A stretch of 64,000 nucleotides of DNA from Bacteroidia bacterium (GCA_020635905.1 JACJYV010000006.1:620001-684000); one strand, 5' to 3'; positions 17,001-26,628 are shown, counted from the stretch's first letter. Program-made: numbers and translations. The notes: generated by a model from the letters alone, not told the origin.

Positions 17001-19187
17001 AAAATAGATCTGCCAGTGGAAAGCACAATGGGAACTCCGACCAATCAATATTCGGTTTCCCCTGTCCTCAGGATGTATTTCCGCAAAATAAAATCCGTAT
17101 TGAAGGATTCGGGTGGAACCCAAATTACCTTCGAAGGAAATTTTCCAATTCCCTGGGGATCGGCCTGGCAGGATGTAAGTGTGTTGATGCCTCCTCCCGC
17201 CACCTACGGTGGGGGAATCAGGGTGAAAAATCTTCGCCTGAACGACGGCCTCAATACCTACATCACCCATTATGATTACACAGAAAATGCCCACTCGTCT
17301 GGCACCACCCCCCTTCTGCCTCAGGTATCCAACTATTTGCATACGGAACAATCGCTTACCCTGGAAGATCTGGCCCGAATCCCAAATTACCAGGGAACCC
17401 AAAACATTACCGTGAAAAAGGGTTTTGGGGGGCTATTTGCAACTGAGACGGATGGCTTTCAGCCCCTCATGGCCTTATATCCCGGCTACAAAAAACTGTT
17501 CACCAATGCAGGTCCGGGAGTGCTTTATTCCACGGTGGGTGTCACCCAGATTGATGAGGCGGGGCATCCCCTAAGAGGGAAATCTGAATTCAACTTTTTC
17601 ACTTGTGCAGATTTTCCCATTCAAATGGAAGACAAGTTCAACGGAGACAAAGATCTGATTCGTTATTCGGATAGGTCAGGAATTTACGGACAGCTAAAAT
17701 CGCAAATAGTTTATGACCAATACTGGAATGAATCTGCGGGAGCGTATCGATTCAGGAAAGTCACTGAAAAAACGAATGAATTCACCTTTGGTGACCAGGC
17801 CCAGGGGAAATTCGCCCTTCGTTCACGTCAGCAAACGACCATTCCCGGGGATATCAATCAAAAACCCCTGGGGGCAATCCAGCAAAAATATGCCTTCCGT
17901 TACCAGGACAATCAGGCCGGAACGGATAAAGAGGTCAAAACAAATCGTCGAAAAGTTGACGCCGCCTTTTTTAATCCCATCAAAACCGGGGAGAAAACCA
18001 TCTCCTACTTTTATCCGGATGAAACCAAAAAGGAAAAATCAGTACGGGTTAGTCAGAGCAAGCGCGACTTCCTGTTTGACGTCTGCACCGCCACTCCTCT
18101 TGCTACATTCAGTGAAAATTTTCCTCACCACCTGATTACCGAATCACGGCCAGCCTTTTATCAGTATGGAGATCAGTTTGAAATGTCCAATCAGTTGGTG
18201 GCAGTTTGCGAAAATTACACTTACGATGTTGGATATACAGACCCGGGACCATTGTTGACAGCCTATTCCTTTCCCGCCAAAGATCGCCTGAATGGAAAAA
18301 TCACCACCTGGCAATCCTATTCATTTGGAACCGGAACATTTGACAAATTCTACCGGCAAAATGATGAATACGAATACAACACCTCCTTCAATACCCAGGT
18401 CATACCTCCCTTTAGTCAATGGAATTATGCTGGAGATGAATTCGAAAGCCCTCTGCAGGCAGGCCCCTACAGAATGGTTGGGAATATTACCCGCTACGAT
18501 GATTTCAGCAGGGTAATTGAAGAAGTTGGCCGGGATGGGAAATACATGTGTGCGGCTTATTCCAATCAGCATGGAACTCCTGTGGCGTTGGGCTTTAACA
18601 CCCGCCATGACGAAATGGTATTCTGGGATTTTGAAGAAGGAGAATGTGGAAATAATTGCACTACAAATGCATTTACGGGAAGCAAGGCCCTCAATGCCAG
18701 ACTCATTTCAACCGCAACTGCTTTGCCCGTTTCCATGCCCGCGGGCAATTTCCAACTCAGTCTTCGGGTGCTCAGACCAGCTCCGGGCTTGAAATTGTTT
18801 GCAAAAATCGAGGGCGGAAAAACAGCCCTGGTTCAGGAAATTTCCATCCCTGCCGGCACCAAAAATACCTGGACCCGGGCAGAAACTGCATTTACCTACA
18901 AACCGCAGGGAAACACGGCCCGCAAGATCACCTTTTATGTAGAAGGTTCAAGCGGAAAACCCCTCGATATTCCTTCCATTACCCTGGATCATGTACGGAT
19001 AAAACCCGCAGGAGCACGCATGCGAACCTTCACTTTTGATCCGGTTTTGGATGTGTTGATTTCCCTTTGTTCGGAAAATGAAACCCTCAGCTTTTACGAA
19101 TACGACGAATACGGAAACCTTCGCCTCGGAAAAGACGAGGATGGCAACATTCTCACCCGTTACTCCCAACATTTCAGTGGCCAATAA
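14052..19187 (+). CDS. Giant secreted RHS/SpvB-related protein (first of pair)
   Basis: 1711 residues with a signal peptide (about 1-31, ending AYALSEG). The start of the mature protein (DTTDLVNIPTGDLAYSLPL, then a GYPISLSYHSG strand and WVGLGWSLNPG) is the pattern found at the N-terminus of SpvB/RHS-like cell-surface proteins in Bacteroidota. A glycine/serine-rich segment around 130-270 follows, then a long beta-rich region. The end (SFYEYDEYGNLRLGKDEDGNIL) already resembles YD-repeat strands. No toxin domain is visible. It is 9 bp upstream of the DUF6443/RHS gene; together they look like a split two-part RHS machine, similar in logic to B and C components of Tc toxins, though that comparison is only structural. 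Confidence 0.8.
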   Translation: MRHPFIKKTICWFLCFLVIFHAFMWTEAYALSEGPAQPEAMQFEPVDTTDLVNIPTGDLAYSLPLINVPGPGGGYPISLSYHSGVGPNQEATWVGLGWSLNPGSINRTVVGYPDDFKGGSVRATTKGIDFNYGLGIGVSLGAIGLNLGLDNHKGLSIGGSASAYGSSISANSTGSVSASASLMNTPVALRGGTGANGSPYGEVALTQGGAGLGYGLTDGNITAGNAYLGQVSMRTRGSGGGSVASMSNGTTSTASGKVFQDNSAFTVPFLSEAITLSGYFNRWYIDQRLSNSAYGHLRASDYLSDYGSLGYYDHNPKFDKSAKEDWVFPGQDMFSVQAQGLAGVFKGFQEEGYMLVNFEDLGEHHEFPDLRKGKDESFQDGGLASKKNEKNNFTDINGLSESGAYSFRFLGETGANMIGYDGTNPWGRDFESLEPGGVTPSRLRGGDPNERVDHRQGGRKIRSFSNSRTGEIQVVHIQDVDGKIYEFGQPINNYCSYTQSTRKAGETTVKSEHKMSSPYAAQWMITGIKGPDYVDSNRDGQINDGDAGYWVKFSYRKLIKFRTWRSPFSGEAPDFINPGSLKTYSTGISDRFFLTTIETASHKAVFSADQSRKDDRSAPFDENLEMAGMPVEYSPTLSQITATNVFFDAGTGSKGWMIKGNWVQHFNDANSTDEVLRLYTPQDKNHLSYSKDELDPAVFIPGSSPEDVGFTYFHPKFHKTNTPAYPTLARNAFVRVGNMGKRQTYFNGGNALTSIKLFKKSQPAEPVKAIVFTYDYSLCPGTPNSEASLASGDATNGGKLTLRQVQTFGRNGVQMKSAPIPPHKFYYANNDAPGTGLNPAFNDSDWDQWGSYRDPAGGTDRGDQSHNTPRTKARADQASAWSLTKIQTPTGGSIGIEYESDDFYQAGQHFDLEAVTTPEPVLNTLYDVPLTRLGKTETIKVPALGFKATFPAANGNATSLTCDGAMWDHYLPKAGQWMILIERKIDLPVESTMGTPTNQYSVSPVLRMYFRKIKSVLKDSGGTQITFEGNFPIPWGSAWQDVSVLMPPPATYGGGIRVKNLRLNDGLNTYITHYDYTENAHSSGTTPLLPQVSNYLHTEQSLTLEDLARIPNYQGTQNITVKKGFGGLFATETDGFQPLMALYPGYKKLFTNAGPGVLYSTVGVTQIDEAGHPLRGKSEFNFFTCADFPIQMEDKFNGDKDLIRYSDRSGIYGQLKSQIVYDQYWNESAGAYRFRKVTEKTNEFTFGDQAQGKFALRSRQQTTIPGDINQKPLGAIQQKYAFRYQDNQAGTDKEVKTNRRKVDAAFFNPIKTGEKTISYFYPDETKKEKSVRVSQSKRDFLFDVCTATPLATFSENFPHHLITESRPAFYQYGDQFEMSNQLVAVCENYTYDVGYTDPGPLLTAYSFPAKDRLNGKITTWQSYSFGTGTFDKFYRQNDEYEYNTSFNTQVIPPFSQWNYAGDEFESPLQAGPYRMVGNITRYDDFSRVIEEVGRDGKYMCAAYSNQHGTPVALGFNTRHDEMVFWDFEEGECGNNCTTNAFTGSKALNARLISTATALPVSMPAGNFQLSLRVLRPAPGLKLFAKIEGGKTALVQEISIPAGTKNTWTRAETAFTYKPQGNTARKITFYVEGSSGKPLDIPSITLDHVRIKPAGARMRTFTFDPVLDVLISLCSENETLSFYEYDEYGNLRLGKDEDGNILTRYSQHFSGQ

Positions 19188-19196
19188 TTTCTTATC

Positions 19197-22100
19197 ATGA
19201 AAAATCAAACCCAAATTCTGACGATAATACTCCTTTTTGGAATCAGCTTGTTTTTCTACGGCTGCCCACCCGTGAGTGGAACCTATCAAATTCAGCAGGT
19301 GCAATACGTTTCGGGAGAAGCGAACAAGCTGGAAGTGAAGATAAAACAAGGAAATACACCCACCAACGATCTGGAATGGTCGTTGGACGGAGGCCCCTGG
19401 ACCAGGTTGACTGAAGGAGAACTCGCAAAGCTGGTCAGTTCCGGATCAATAACCCTCCCACTTGGTGCAGCTTTGGAACCTGGAAAAAGCTATGTATTTA
19501 ATCTGCGTTACCAGGAAAATGGCCAGCAAAAATCCGCGTCCTACAAAATGACCATTCCCAAAAGCAATGCAGGGGATAATGAGGATCCGGGAAATGACCC
19601 CATCCCGCCTGTTGAGCCAAAAATAAATCTGGTCGTGGAAAATGGAAATTATGGCCTTGATCTGAACTGGACAAAGGTAGAGGTCCCGCTTGAACCATTT
19701 CAAAACGATGCCCAAATGGATGCCGCCATCCCCCAAAGAAAAGTAAACCGCAACATCAAATATTTTTCCGGCACCGGAAAATTGCTTCAGCGCTCAGCCA
19801 TTGCCGCCTCCCCTTCAGGCAAAGACATCGTCATTCCTACCCGCTATGATGAATCCCTGGCTGAAACCCGATCCTATTTGCCCTTTGTGGCAGCTGGCTC
19901 ACAGGGAAATTATTATCCCAATGCCATCGACCTTCAGAAGCAATACTATTCCTATGCCCACGATGGGTTACCTGCCTCCAATTTTCCCTGGTCAGATAAC
20001 ATACTCGAATCCAGCCCCCAAAAGCGGCTCATGGAAACGGGAAGCCCCGGAGAGGATTTCCAGCCTGGAACTGGTCACACCCTGAGAGTGGCTTACCGCT
20101 CCAATCTGCAGAATGAAGTATGGCACTGGGATTTTGATGCAGGCATGGATATTTGGCGGCAATCCAGAGCTTATCCCCCCGGCACCCTTATCGTTTCTGA
20201 AATTACCGACCCCAACGGAAATCATAAAACCGTTTACAAAAATCAGAACAACCGGAAAATACTTGAAATAGAAAACCGGGATAAAAGCACCCAGCTAAAA
20301 ACCTGGTACCTTTATGATGCGAGGGGAAATCTGGTTTTGGTCATCTACCCTGAAGGTTCCTATCAGGTTGAATCAAGCCAATACAAAGAGTTGACCCGTC
20401 AACTAAGAGATTTGTACTGCGCCACCTATACTTATGACGAAAAAAACCGTCTGGTGGAAGTAAAAAGTCCGGGATCAGAGCCGCAATATTCCATTTTTGA
20501 TGGATTGGACCGTGAAATCATGGTCCAGGATGGACTCCTTCGCAAAGGAAATACCTGGAAATTCACAAAATATGACCGGGCTGGAAGGAAGATTCTGGAA
20601 GGTTTATACATTCACCCTTCGTCCGTCAACCGGGTTCAGATGCAGGCTCTGGCTGATGCACACCGCGTAAGTGGAAAACCGCAATACCACGAGGACCCTT
20701 CCAAATCCTCTTCTTTCGAATATTATACAAATTCTGCGTTTCCTGTACTTGCCACCTGGAAGTTGCTCGAAGCTACCTGGTACGATCACTACGATGTAAA
20801 CCAGGATGGAAACCCGGATTTTGCCTTTCAGTCAGACCCTGAGTTTCCTGGAAATGAACCAGATGACCTCAATACAGACCGAACTACCAAAACCAAGGTT
20901 GCCAATGTTTTCAGCGTCGGCGGTCTCACTCCAACATTTACCATCAACTGGTTTTTCTACAACAAAGAAGGGCTTATCATTCAAACCAAATCAATTCGAA
21001 ACAACTGGAAAGATGATCTGGAAAATCAGGCCTATAATTTTTCCGGAAAGCCAATCCGAAGAAAACTGATACAGATTTCAGGAGGAATCTCCCTCACCCT
21101 GCGGGATGATTTCGAGTACGATGCTTTTGGCGCCCAAATACGGCATTATCACCAGGTGAACAACCAGCCCAAAATGCTGGTTTCCCACAATGTCCTCAAT
21201 GAACTCGGCAACCAGACCAGAGTTGATCTTTTGGAAAAATCACCCGGATCGGGGACATTCCATCAAAGCATAACCAGCGAATACAATGACCGGGGGCTTA
21301 AAACCCACGAATTTGCGGGACCTATGCCGGGCAGCTCTGCACCCGCCCTGAGTTTGTCCTACGATTACGAAAAACCCAATCCATTGGCTGGATCCGGGAT
21401 GCCTCGTTTCGATGGATCAATCTCTGGCCAATGGTGGGAAACAGCAGAATCCCCCGGCAAAAGAGGTTATTCCTTTAGTTTTGATGCATCAGGCCAGTTG
21501 ACCCAGGCAAAATTTGTCGGTCTGACCCAAAACAGTCCGTTTTCTGGCCGCTATTCTGTGGATGGATTGCAGTACGACCGAAATGGAAATATCCTGAGGA
21601 TCCTCAGGAATGGGGCCACCAATTCAGAAACGGGGACTTTTGGAGAAATTGACAATCTGTCCTACGTTTATCAGGGGAATCATCTCATCGGGGTAAGCGA
21701 TGCTGCCAGCAATCACGATCCTGAAAACCAGGATTTCATCGACCGGGCCACGGGCGTGGCCCTCGCCGGAAACCCCACCACCCATGAATATTTGTATGAC
21801 GATGCCGGAAACCTGATCGAAGACAAAAACAAAGGCATGACCATTTTTTACAATGAGATGGGAATGCCCCAGAATATCAGGTTCAGCCCGACCACCTATC
21901 TGGAATATGTTTATGATGCCAGGGGAATCAAACAAGCCAAAACAGTGCGGGAAAATAATCAGGTTACCCGCTCAGTCCAATACAAAGGCAGTGTGGTATA
22001 CGAAGATGGCAAAGCAAAATACGTGATAATTCCAGAGGGTAGGGTCTTGATTAATACTCCCCAACCCGTCTATGAATGCCATTTCAGGGACCACCTCAAC

Positions 22101-23063
22101 AACGTCCGAATGGCATTTTCACTTGAAAACGGCCAGCTGAAAATAAGCCAGGAAAAGCATTTTTACCCCTTTGGCATGAAACAGGCTGGAGACGGTACAG
22201 CATCCCTTTCCGACAACCCTTACCTTTACAACGGGAAAGAGGCCGAGACCGATCTGGGACTTAACTGGTACGATTATGGGGCACGGTTTTATGATCCTCA
22301 ACTTGGTCGTTGGCATGCCAACGACCCGGCAGGAGAATTCGAAAGCCCCTATGTCTATACTGGCAATAATCCGGTTAATTTCTACGATCCCGACGGACAG
22401 GAAATCAGGGTGCATGAAAATGGAAGGGACTTCAATTTTGATACCAGATTCTTCTTATTGGTACGCACCATTGGTTCCTTTACCAAATTAGGCACCCTGA
22501 CCAATCTGGCCTATAAGGGTATGAGCACAGGAGAACTGACCGCAGTGGATATTACAGGGGCAGCGTTCTCATTGGCGGGAGGAAAGTTGGCCGGAAATAT
22601 CACCAAATCCGCCCAGGCCCAGGGATTGCTTTCGAGGGGATTTGCCCAGGATCACATGTTGGGTTGGTTGGCTTCCAGCATCACGGATGCACCCATGGCG
22701 GTCCTGGCTCTGCAGGAAAGCACATTGCTCGAGATTGATGAAATTTCGCTCGATTACGGCCGCGAGTTGCATATTTTGATGACCGTAAATTATGGGGGCG
22801 AATTCCTTGCGATTCAAGGATACAGGACCGTATTGCCGCTTTCATATTCCAGAAACAAATTTTTCTCCATTCAAAAAGCTTTCACCCGTGCTGCCCTCCA
22901 GACTTGTGGCGAATTGTATGACTATCAGGTGGACCGGGTGAAATTGGGACTCCAGCGGCTGTTTGATGACCATTGGACAGAGTATTTGGATTATAACTTT
23001 CCCGATGACTTAATTTACGAATATACAGATAAAGCCCTGCTTGGGGATTTTGATCCCAAATAA
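19197..23063 (+). CDS. DUF6443/RHS-repeat lipoprotein with RHS core and variable C-terminal region
   Basis: 1288 residues. The N-terminal signal ends in a lipobox (FFYGC near residue 23). Residues of about 175-360 match the DUF6443 pattern (NRNIKYFSGTGKLLQRS, ASPSGKDIVIPTRYDE, GSPGEDFQPGTGHTLR). YD/RHS repeats follow (YDARGNLVLVIYPEG, YDRNGNILRI, YDDAGNLIED), then the conserved RHS core (FRDHLNNVRMAFS, YPFGMKQ, YNGKEAETDLGLNWYDYGAR, RFYDPQLGRW, ending in NPVNFYDPDGQ). After this come 220 residues (1069-1288) with a small hydrophobic segment and no recognised toxin motif. A perfect hairpin terminator follows; no small immunity-like gene sits downstream. Confidence 0.9.
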   Translation: MKNQTQILTIILLFGISLFFYGCPPVSGTYQIQQVQYVSGEANKLEVKIKQGNTPTNDLEWSLDGGPWTRLTEGELAKLVSSGSITLPLGAALEPGKSYVFNLRYQENGQQKSASYKMTIPKSNAGDNEDPGNDPIPPVEPKINLVVENGNYGLDLNWTKVEVPLEPFQNDAQMDAAIPQRKVNRNIKYFSGTGKLLQRSAIAASPSGKDIVIPTRYDESLAETRSYLPFVAAGSQGNYYPNAIDLQKQYYSYAHDGLPASNFPWSDNILESSPQKRLMETGSPGEDFQPGTGHTLRVAYRSNLQNEVWHWDFDAGMDIWRQSRAYPPGTLIVSEITDPNGNHKTVYKNQNNRKILEIENRDKSTQLKTWYLYDARGNLVLVIYPEGSYQVESSQYKELTRQLRDLYCATYTYDEKNRLVEVKSPGSEPQYSIFDGLDREIMVQDGLLRKGNTWKFTKYDRAGRKILEGLYIHPSSVNRVQMQALADAHRVSGKPQYHEDPSKSSSFEYYTNSAFPVLATWKLLEATWYDHYDVNQDGNPDFAFQSDPEFPGNEPDDLNTDRTTKTKVANVFSVGGLTPTFTINWFFYNKEGLIIQTKSIRNNWKDDLENQAYNFSGKPIRRKLIQISGGISLTLRDDFEYDAFGAQIRHYHQVNNQPKMLVSHNVLNELGNQTRVDLLEKSPGSGTFHQSITSEYNDRGLKTHEFAGPMPGSSAPALSLSYDYEKPNPLAGSGMPRFDGSISGQWWETAESPGKRGYSFSFDASGQLTQAKFVGLTQNSPFSGRYSVDGLQYDRNGNILRILRNGATNSETGTFGEIDNLSYVYQGNHLIGVSDAASNHDPENQDFIDRATGVALAGNPTTHEYLYDDAGNLIEDKNKGMTIFYNEMGMPQNIRFSPTTYLEYVYDARGIKQAKTVRENNQVTRSVQYKGSVVYEDGKAKYVIIPEGRVLINTPQPVYECHFRDHLNNVRMAFSLENGQLKISQEKHFYPFGMKQAGDGTASLSDNPYLYNGKEAETDLGLNWYDYGARFYDPQLGRWHANDPAGEFESPYVYTGNNPVNFYDPDGQEIRVHENGRDFNFDTRFFLLVRTIGSFTKLGTLTNLAYKGMSTGELTAVDITGAAFSLAGGKLAGNITKSAQAQGLLSRGFAQDHMLGWLASSITDAPMAVLALQESTLLEIDEISLDYGRELHILMTVNYGGEFLAIQGYRTVLPLSYSRNKFFSIQKAFTRAALQTCGELYDYQVDRVKLGLQRLFDDHWTEYLDYNFPDDLIYEYTDKALLGDFDPK

Positions 23064-23088
23064 GCATTGAAATCATCAAAATATTTAT

Positions 23089-23116
23089 CCCTGGTTTTCT
23101 GAGTTGAAAACCAGGG
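23089..23116 (+). terminator. Hairpin terminator of the RHS operon
   Basis: Perfect 11-bp stem CCCTGGTTTTC / GAAAACCAGGG with a 6-base loop, 25 bp after the RHS stop codon and followed by an A/T-rich stretch. It lies between convergent genes and may serve both. Confidence 0.8.
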
Positions 23117-23162
23117 ATAATTTATTACCACCCGAAGATGGTGAAAGAATTCTGGTGCCTCC

Positions 23163-25967
23163 CTACCTCAACAACGTCACATACCCAATCAAGGGCTTGT
23201 GCTGCTCGTTCCCGAGCAGCAGAATGTCCTCATACTCAATTACGTAGTAATACACCCCCTCATTGGCGGGGATGCCATCTGAACGGATGCCGTTCCACAA
23301 TTGGTGGGGCTCAACGGGATTGCTTTGGTAGATCAGGTCTCCCCAGCGATCGAAGATCAGCACTTTATTTACCCTGACCGAACGGGTCAGGAAGGGACTG
23401 AACCAGTCGTTAAAGCCATCTCCATTGGGGGTAAAGACGTTACTGGGTGCAAAAACGGGGCAGTTCTGGAAGCAATATTCAATAAAATCAGACTCATTGC
23501 CCACCGTGTCCACCGCTGAGATTGCGTAGCAATCTGCAATGGAGGTAAGGCCGTTGATCGTGTAGGACTGCTGGCCGGGACTGAGGGTGGTGTACAGGGA
23601 ATACGGACCACCCGGCTGGTCTGAAAGATAAATATTGAAATGGTCCAGATCGCCCGCGCAGGTCGAATCCAGTTCGGAGAAATAGAAATTGATGCTCAGT
23701 TCCACACAATTGCGGCTGGTATCAATGTCCGTCCCTGAAATGCAGGGCGGGGTCAGGTCCAGAGGAACGGCGCACACCTTCTGTGAGGCATTTTCCAGCG
23801 GATTTTTCACCCCGCTCAGATTCTCATATTGCCCTTTGGAAAGCACATAATAGCAGTATTCCTGGTAATTGGTCAGACCCGTGTCCAGATAGGTATGATT
23901 GGAGGCGAGGGAGCCCGGCACAGAGTCGATCAGCACGTAATTGGGGCCCTGGGAAGAATCCAGGCGGTAAATGTAATAGATTTCATTATACCAGGGCACG
24001 ATTTCCCGCCAGCTCAGCTTGATTTGCTTATCCCCGGGCGTGGTTTTCAGGAAAATGGATGAAGCAGTCGCGGTGGGATTGAGTACCTGCTGGGCGTCAT
24101 TCAATTGCACATAATAATTATACCCCTGTACCACCGTATTAAGGCCCTGATCCAGGAAAGTGGTATCGTTAAAGGCCAGCGGACTTGCATTGACTTTGGT
24201 AAAATTGACTCCCGTTATGCCATCTGCCCGGAAAAGATCATAAGTATAAGGTGGCGGGAAAAACACCTGATCCAACACTGAAGTATCGGGCTGCGACCAA
24301 CTCAGGAAAATCGAACCCGAGGCCGCATCCGTCACATCCACGCTGTCGTTGGTCATGAGGAAAGTCTGGGTGTTGAGTACCACGCAGGCCAGATTGGAGG
24401 GGCAACTCAATTGATTTTGATCAAAATAGGCCACCACGAGATAGCAGACCTCGCCCGCGATATTCACCCCCTGCAGATTGTCTGTATAGGTGGTTTCGTC
24501 CAGCCCGTTGGGCGGCACGGTGGAATAGATCCGCTCAAATCCGGCTGACTCGGGCGTTTGATCGCAACAGACTGTATCCAAAATTCCTCCTCCTCCAAAA
24601 CGCCGATAAATGTGGTATCCATAGGCATTGGGACAGGTAAATTTATCCCAACTGAGATTGACCAGGTGAGGCCCGGTCTGCAATTCAAGTCCCGTCACCC
24701 GCGGCGGGGTCACCCAGATCTTCACAATGTGATTGGCGGTCAGCATGGTGGTGTTGCTGGTGGGATTTCCGTAGGAATTATAATTGAAATTGTCGTGAGC
24801 CAGCATGTCGATCTGGTAAAAACTCTTGCGGATATCTCCACAGGTGGTAGGCCAGGTAATGGTGCCGCGGATCGTATCCAACTGCTTGCCCCTGACCGGA
24901 AATACCAGATTGCTGATGGGTGGATTGAAAGTGATGGTGGCGCCAGGCACAACAGAGGCATTGAAGGGACCATTCAGGCCGTTCCCTCCATTGTCCAGAT
25001 AAAAATAAATGCTGTCCGTGGGATTGGGATCCCAGACTTTGAAATCAAAAACCAAAGTATCGCCCGCCTGCACACAGGTATCGTCCAGGGCTTCAATGAT
25101 GGGGGGATCGTTAAGACAGGGCTCCACAAAAATCACCATGTCACGCACGGCTTCCCCAATCAAAACTCCATTTCTGTATTCCTCCAACACAAAAGCCACA
25201 TTATATGCACCTGGTTGCTGCGGGGTGTCCCAGGTAAGTTCGCCCGTTAAAGGGTCCTGATAGAAGGCACCCCCAAACTGGCTGGGATATTTATATAAAT
25301 CAACCGGGGTATTCAGGGCTTTTTGATTAGGAATCAAATGATAAGCCAGCGAATCGCCCTCCTTGTCAAATCCGCCAGGATTGTGGGTCCACAATTTACC
25401 CGTACAGGCAAAGGTAAGCGGGCTTTGCAGAAAAATCGGGGAATCATTCGACCCGACTGCATTGGAGTTGCGAATCAGGCAATTCACATGAAAGGTTGTG
25501 CTGCCAGGATTGGCCATATTAATAATGGTGCCCCAGCGGGCGTGATCAGAATAAGTTACCACATAATTTCCCGGCCCCGAAAACTTATAGGTAAATACAT
25601 ATACATTCTTTTTAATGGTCCCCAACACATATTCACCTGCCTTGGCAGGTGGATTGCAATTCAGATTGGGGTATTTGGGATCGTTTGCCGTGCCATTGGA
25701 GCGGGGAACTGCATTGATATTGGCCACCACAACACCATTTTGATCATAAATGATAAAATCAGCCTCACAGCGGTCCACATTTGCGGGAGCCGGGTCTGTA
25801 TAAGTAGTGAGGGTGATTTCGTAGGTATTTTGGGCAGTTTTAATATAGGTGATCTGTCCGGCCAGGTTGTGGGAAGCCTGCAGGTTATTCAACCCAGCCC
25901 CAAAGGCCAGAATTACCACCAGAAAAAGCCTGAGCAACGAATTCTTTTTTTTCTCAAAAAGGGGCAT
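23163..25967 (-). CDS. T9SS type B adhesin with fibronectin-like domains
   Basis: About 934 residues from the ATG at 25967, which opens a good signal peptide (MPLFEKKKNSLLRLFLVVILAFGAG is the region, cleaved near LQAS). A longer frame reaches 26285 but would overlap the rplM gene and bury the signal. The mature protein has an N-terminal beta-rich domain common in Bacteroidota surface proteins (SHNLAGQITY), several fibronectin type III-like modules (GLELQTGPHLVNLSWD, and others with CYYVLSKG), and a C-terminal T9SS type B sorting domain (SNVFTPNGDGFND, IFDRWGDLIY, NEGVYYYVIEY). It would be exported by T9SS and attached to the cell surface or released. Confidence 0.9.
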   Translation of the reverse strand: MPLFEKKKNSLLRLFLVVILAFGAGLNNLQASHNLAGQITYIKTAQNTYEITLTTYTDPAPANVDRCEADFIIYDQNGVVVANINAVPRSNGTANDPKYPNLNCNPPAKAGEYVLGTIKKNVYVFTYKFSGPGNYVVTYSDHARWGTIINMANPGSTTFHVNCLIRNSNAVGSNDSPIFLQSPLTFACTGKLWTHNPGGFDKEGDSLAYHLIPNQKALNTPVDLYKYPSQFGGAFYQDPLTGELTWDTPQQPGAYNVAFVLEEYRNGVLIGEAVRDMVIFVEPCLNDPPIIEALDDTCVQAGDTLVFDFKVWDPNPTDSIYFYLDNGGNGLNGPFNASVVPGATITFNPPISNLVFPVRGKQLDTIRGTITWPTTCGDIRKSFYQIDMLAHDNFNYNSYGNPTSNTTMLTANHIVKIWVTPPRVTGLELQTGPHLVNLSWDKFTCPNAYGYHIYRRFGGGGILDTVCCDQTPESAGFERIYSTVPPNGLDETTYTDNLQGVNIAGEVCYLVVAYFDQNQLSCPSNLACVVLNTQTFLMTNDSVDVTDAASGSIFLSWSQPDTSVLDQVFFPPPYTYDLFRADGITGVNFTKVNASPLAFNDTTFLDQGLNTVVQGYNYYVQLNDAQQVLNPTATASSIFLKTTPGDKQIKLSWREIVPWYNEIYYIYRLDSSQGPNYVLIDSVPGSLASNHTYLDTGLTNYQEYCYYVLSKGQYENLSGVKNPLENASQKVCAVPLDLTPPCISGTDIDTSRNCVELSINFYFSELDSTCAGDLDHFNIYLSDQPGGPYSLYTTLSPGQQSYTINGLTSIADCYAISAVDTVGNESDFIEYCFQNCPVFAPSNVFTPNGDGFNDWFSPFLTRSVRVNKVLIFDRWGDLIYQSNPVEPHQLWNGIRSDGIPANEGVYYYVIEYEDILLLGNEQHKPLIGYVTLLR

Positions 25968-26170
25968 TAAAAATGTTTTTGATACGGTTATTGCTGCTTT
26001 TTTTATCACCTTTGTACAACTTAAACGAAGCCGTGGTTGTTTTCGCGCCTCAAAGTGAATACAAGTTACAAAATCTTTTGTGGAAATATTTTTTTGATCC
26101 CTTGCGAAGAAAAGAGATTTTGACGTAATTGCGAGCCCGTTTTTAAGCATTATGCTGTAAAATATTGAGA

Positions 26171-26620
26171 ATGGACACATTAAGTTATAAAACAAAATCG
26201 GCCAATGCAGCCACCGCAGACAAGAAGTGGGTGTTGGTTGACGCTGAAGGACAGACGCTCGGGCGCCTTTCCAGCCGCATCGCATTTGTACTCCGTGGAA
26301 AGCATAAGCCCAACTTCACCCCCCATGTGGATTGCGGCGACAACGTTGTAGTGATCAATGCGGAAAAAATTCGCCTGACCGGCAAAAAAATGGCCGAGAA
26401 GCAGTACATCCACCACACCACCTATCCTGGTGGACAGCGGTTTCGTACAGCTCAGGAACAAATTGGCATGGAGCCCCGCAAAGTGATCGAGGCTGCAGTC
26501 AAAGGCATGCTCCCCAAAAACCGCCTGGGAAGCAAATTGTATAGTAACCTTTATGTTTATGCAGGTTCTGAACACCCACATCAGGGTCAGAATCCTCAAA
26601 CCATTGAATTAATAAGCTAA
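26171..26620 (+). CDS. rplM: Large ribosomal subunit protein uL13
   Basis: 149 residues. Clear uL13 signature: KKWVLVDAEGQTLGRLSSRIA, LRGKHKPNFTPHVDCGDNV, VVINAEKIRLTGKK, YPGG, and the C-terminal LPKNRLGSKLYSNLYVYAGSEHPH. It binds 23S rRNA early in 50S assembly. The ATG at 26171 is chosen because it matches family starts; a TTG at 26165 is in frame. It is the first gene of an rplM-rpsI-rpsB operon, 8 bp before rpsI. Confidence 0.97.
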   Translation: MDTLSYKTKSANAATADKKWVLVDAEGQTLGRLSSRIAFVLRGKHKPNFTPHVDCGDNVVVINAEKIRLTGKKMAEKQYIHHTTYPGGQRFRTAQEQIGMEPRKVIEAAVKGMLPKNRLGSKLYSNLYVYAGSEHPHQGQNPQTIELIS

Positions 26621-26628
26621 TTACTTAT

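Noticed and set aside
16581..17402. 273-codon minus-strand frame in the first RHS-type gene
   Set aside because: It lies entirely within the plus-strand RHS gene; composition is that of an antisense shadow.
23163..26285. Upstream start at 26285 for the T9SS type B adhesin
   Set aside because: It would overlap rplM in antisense and put over 100 residues before a good signal peptide; the start at 25967 is better.
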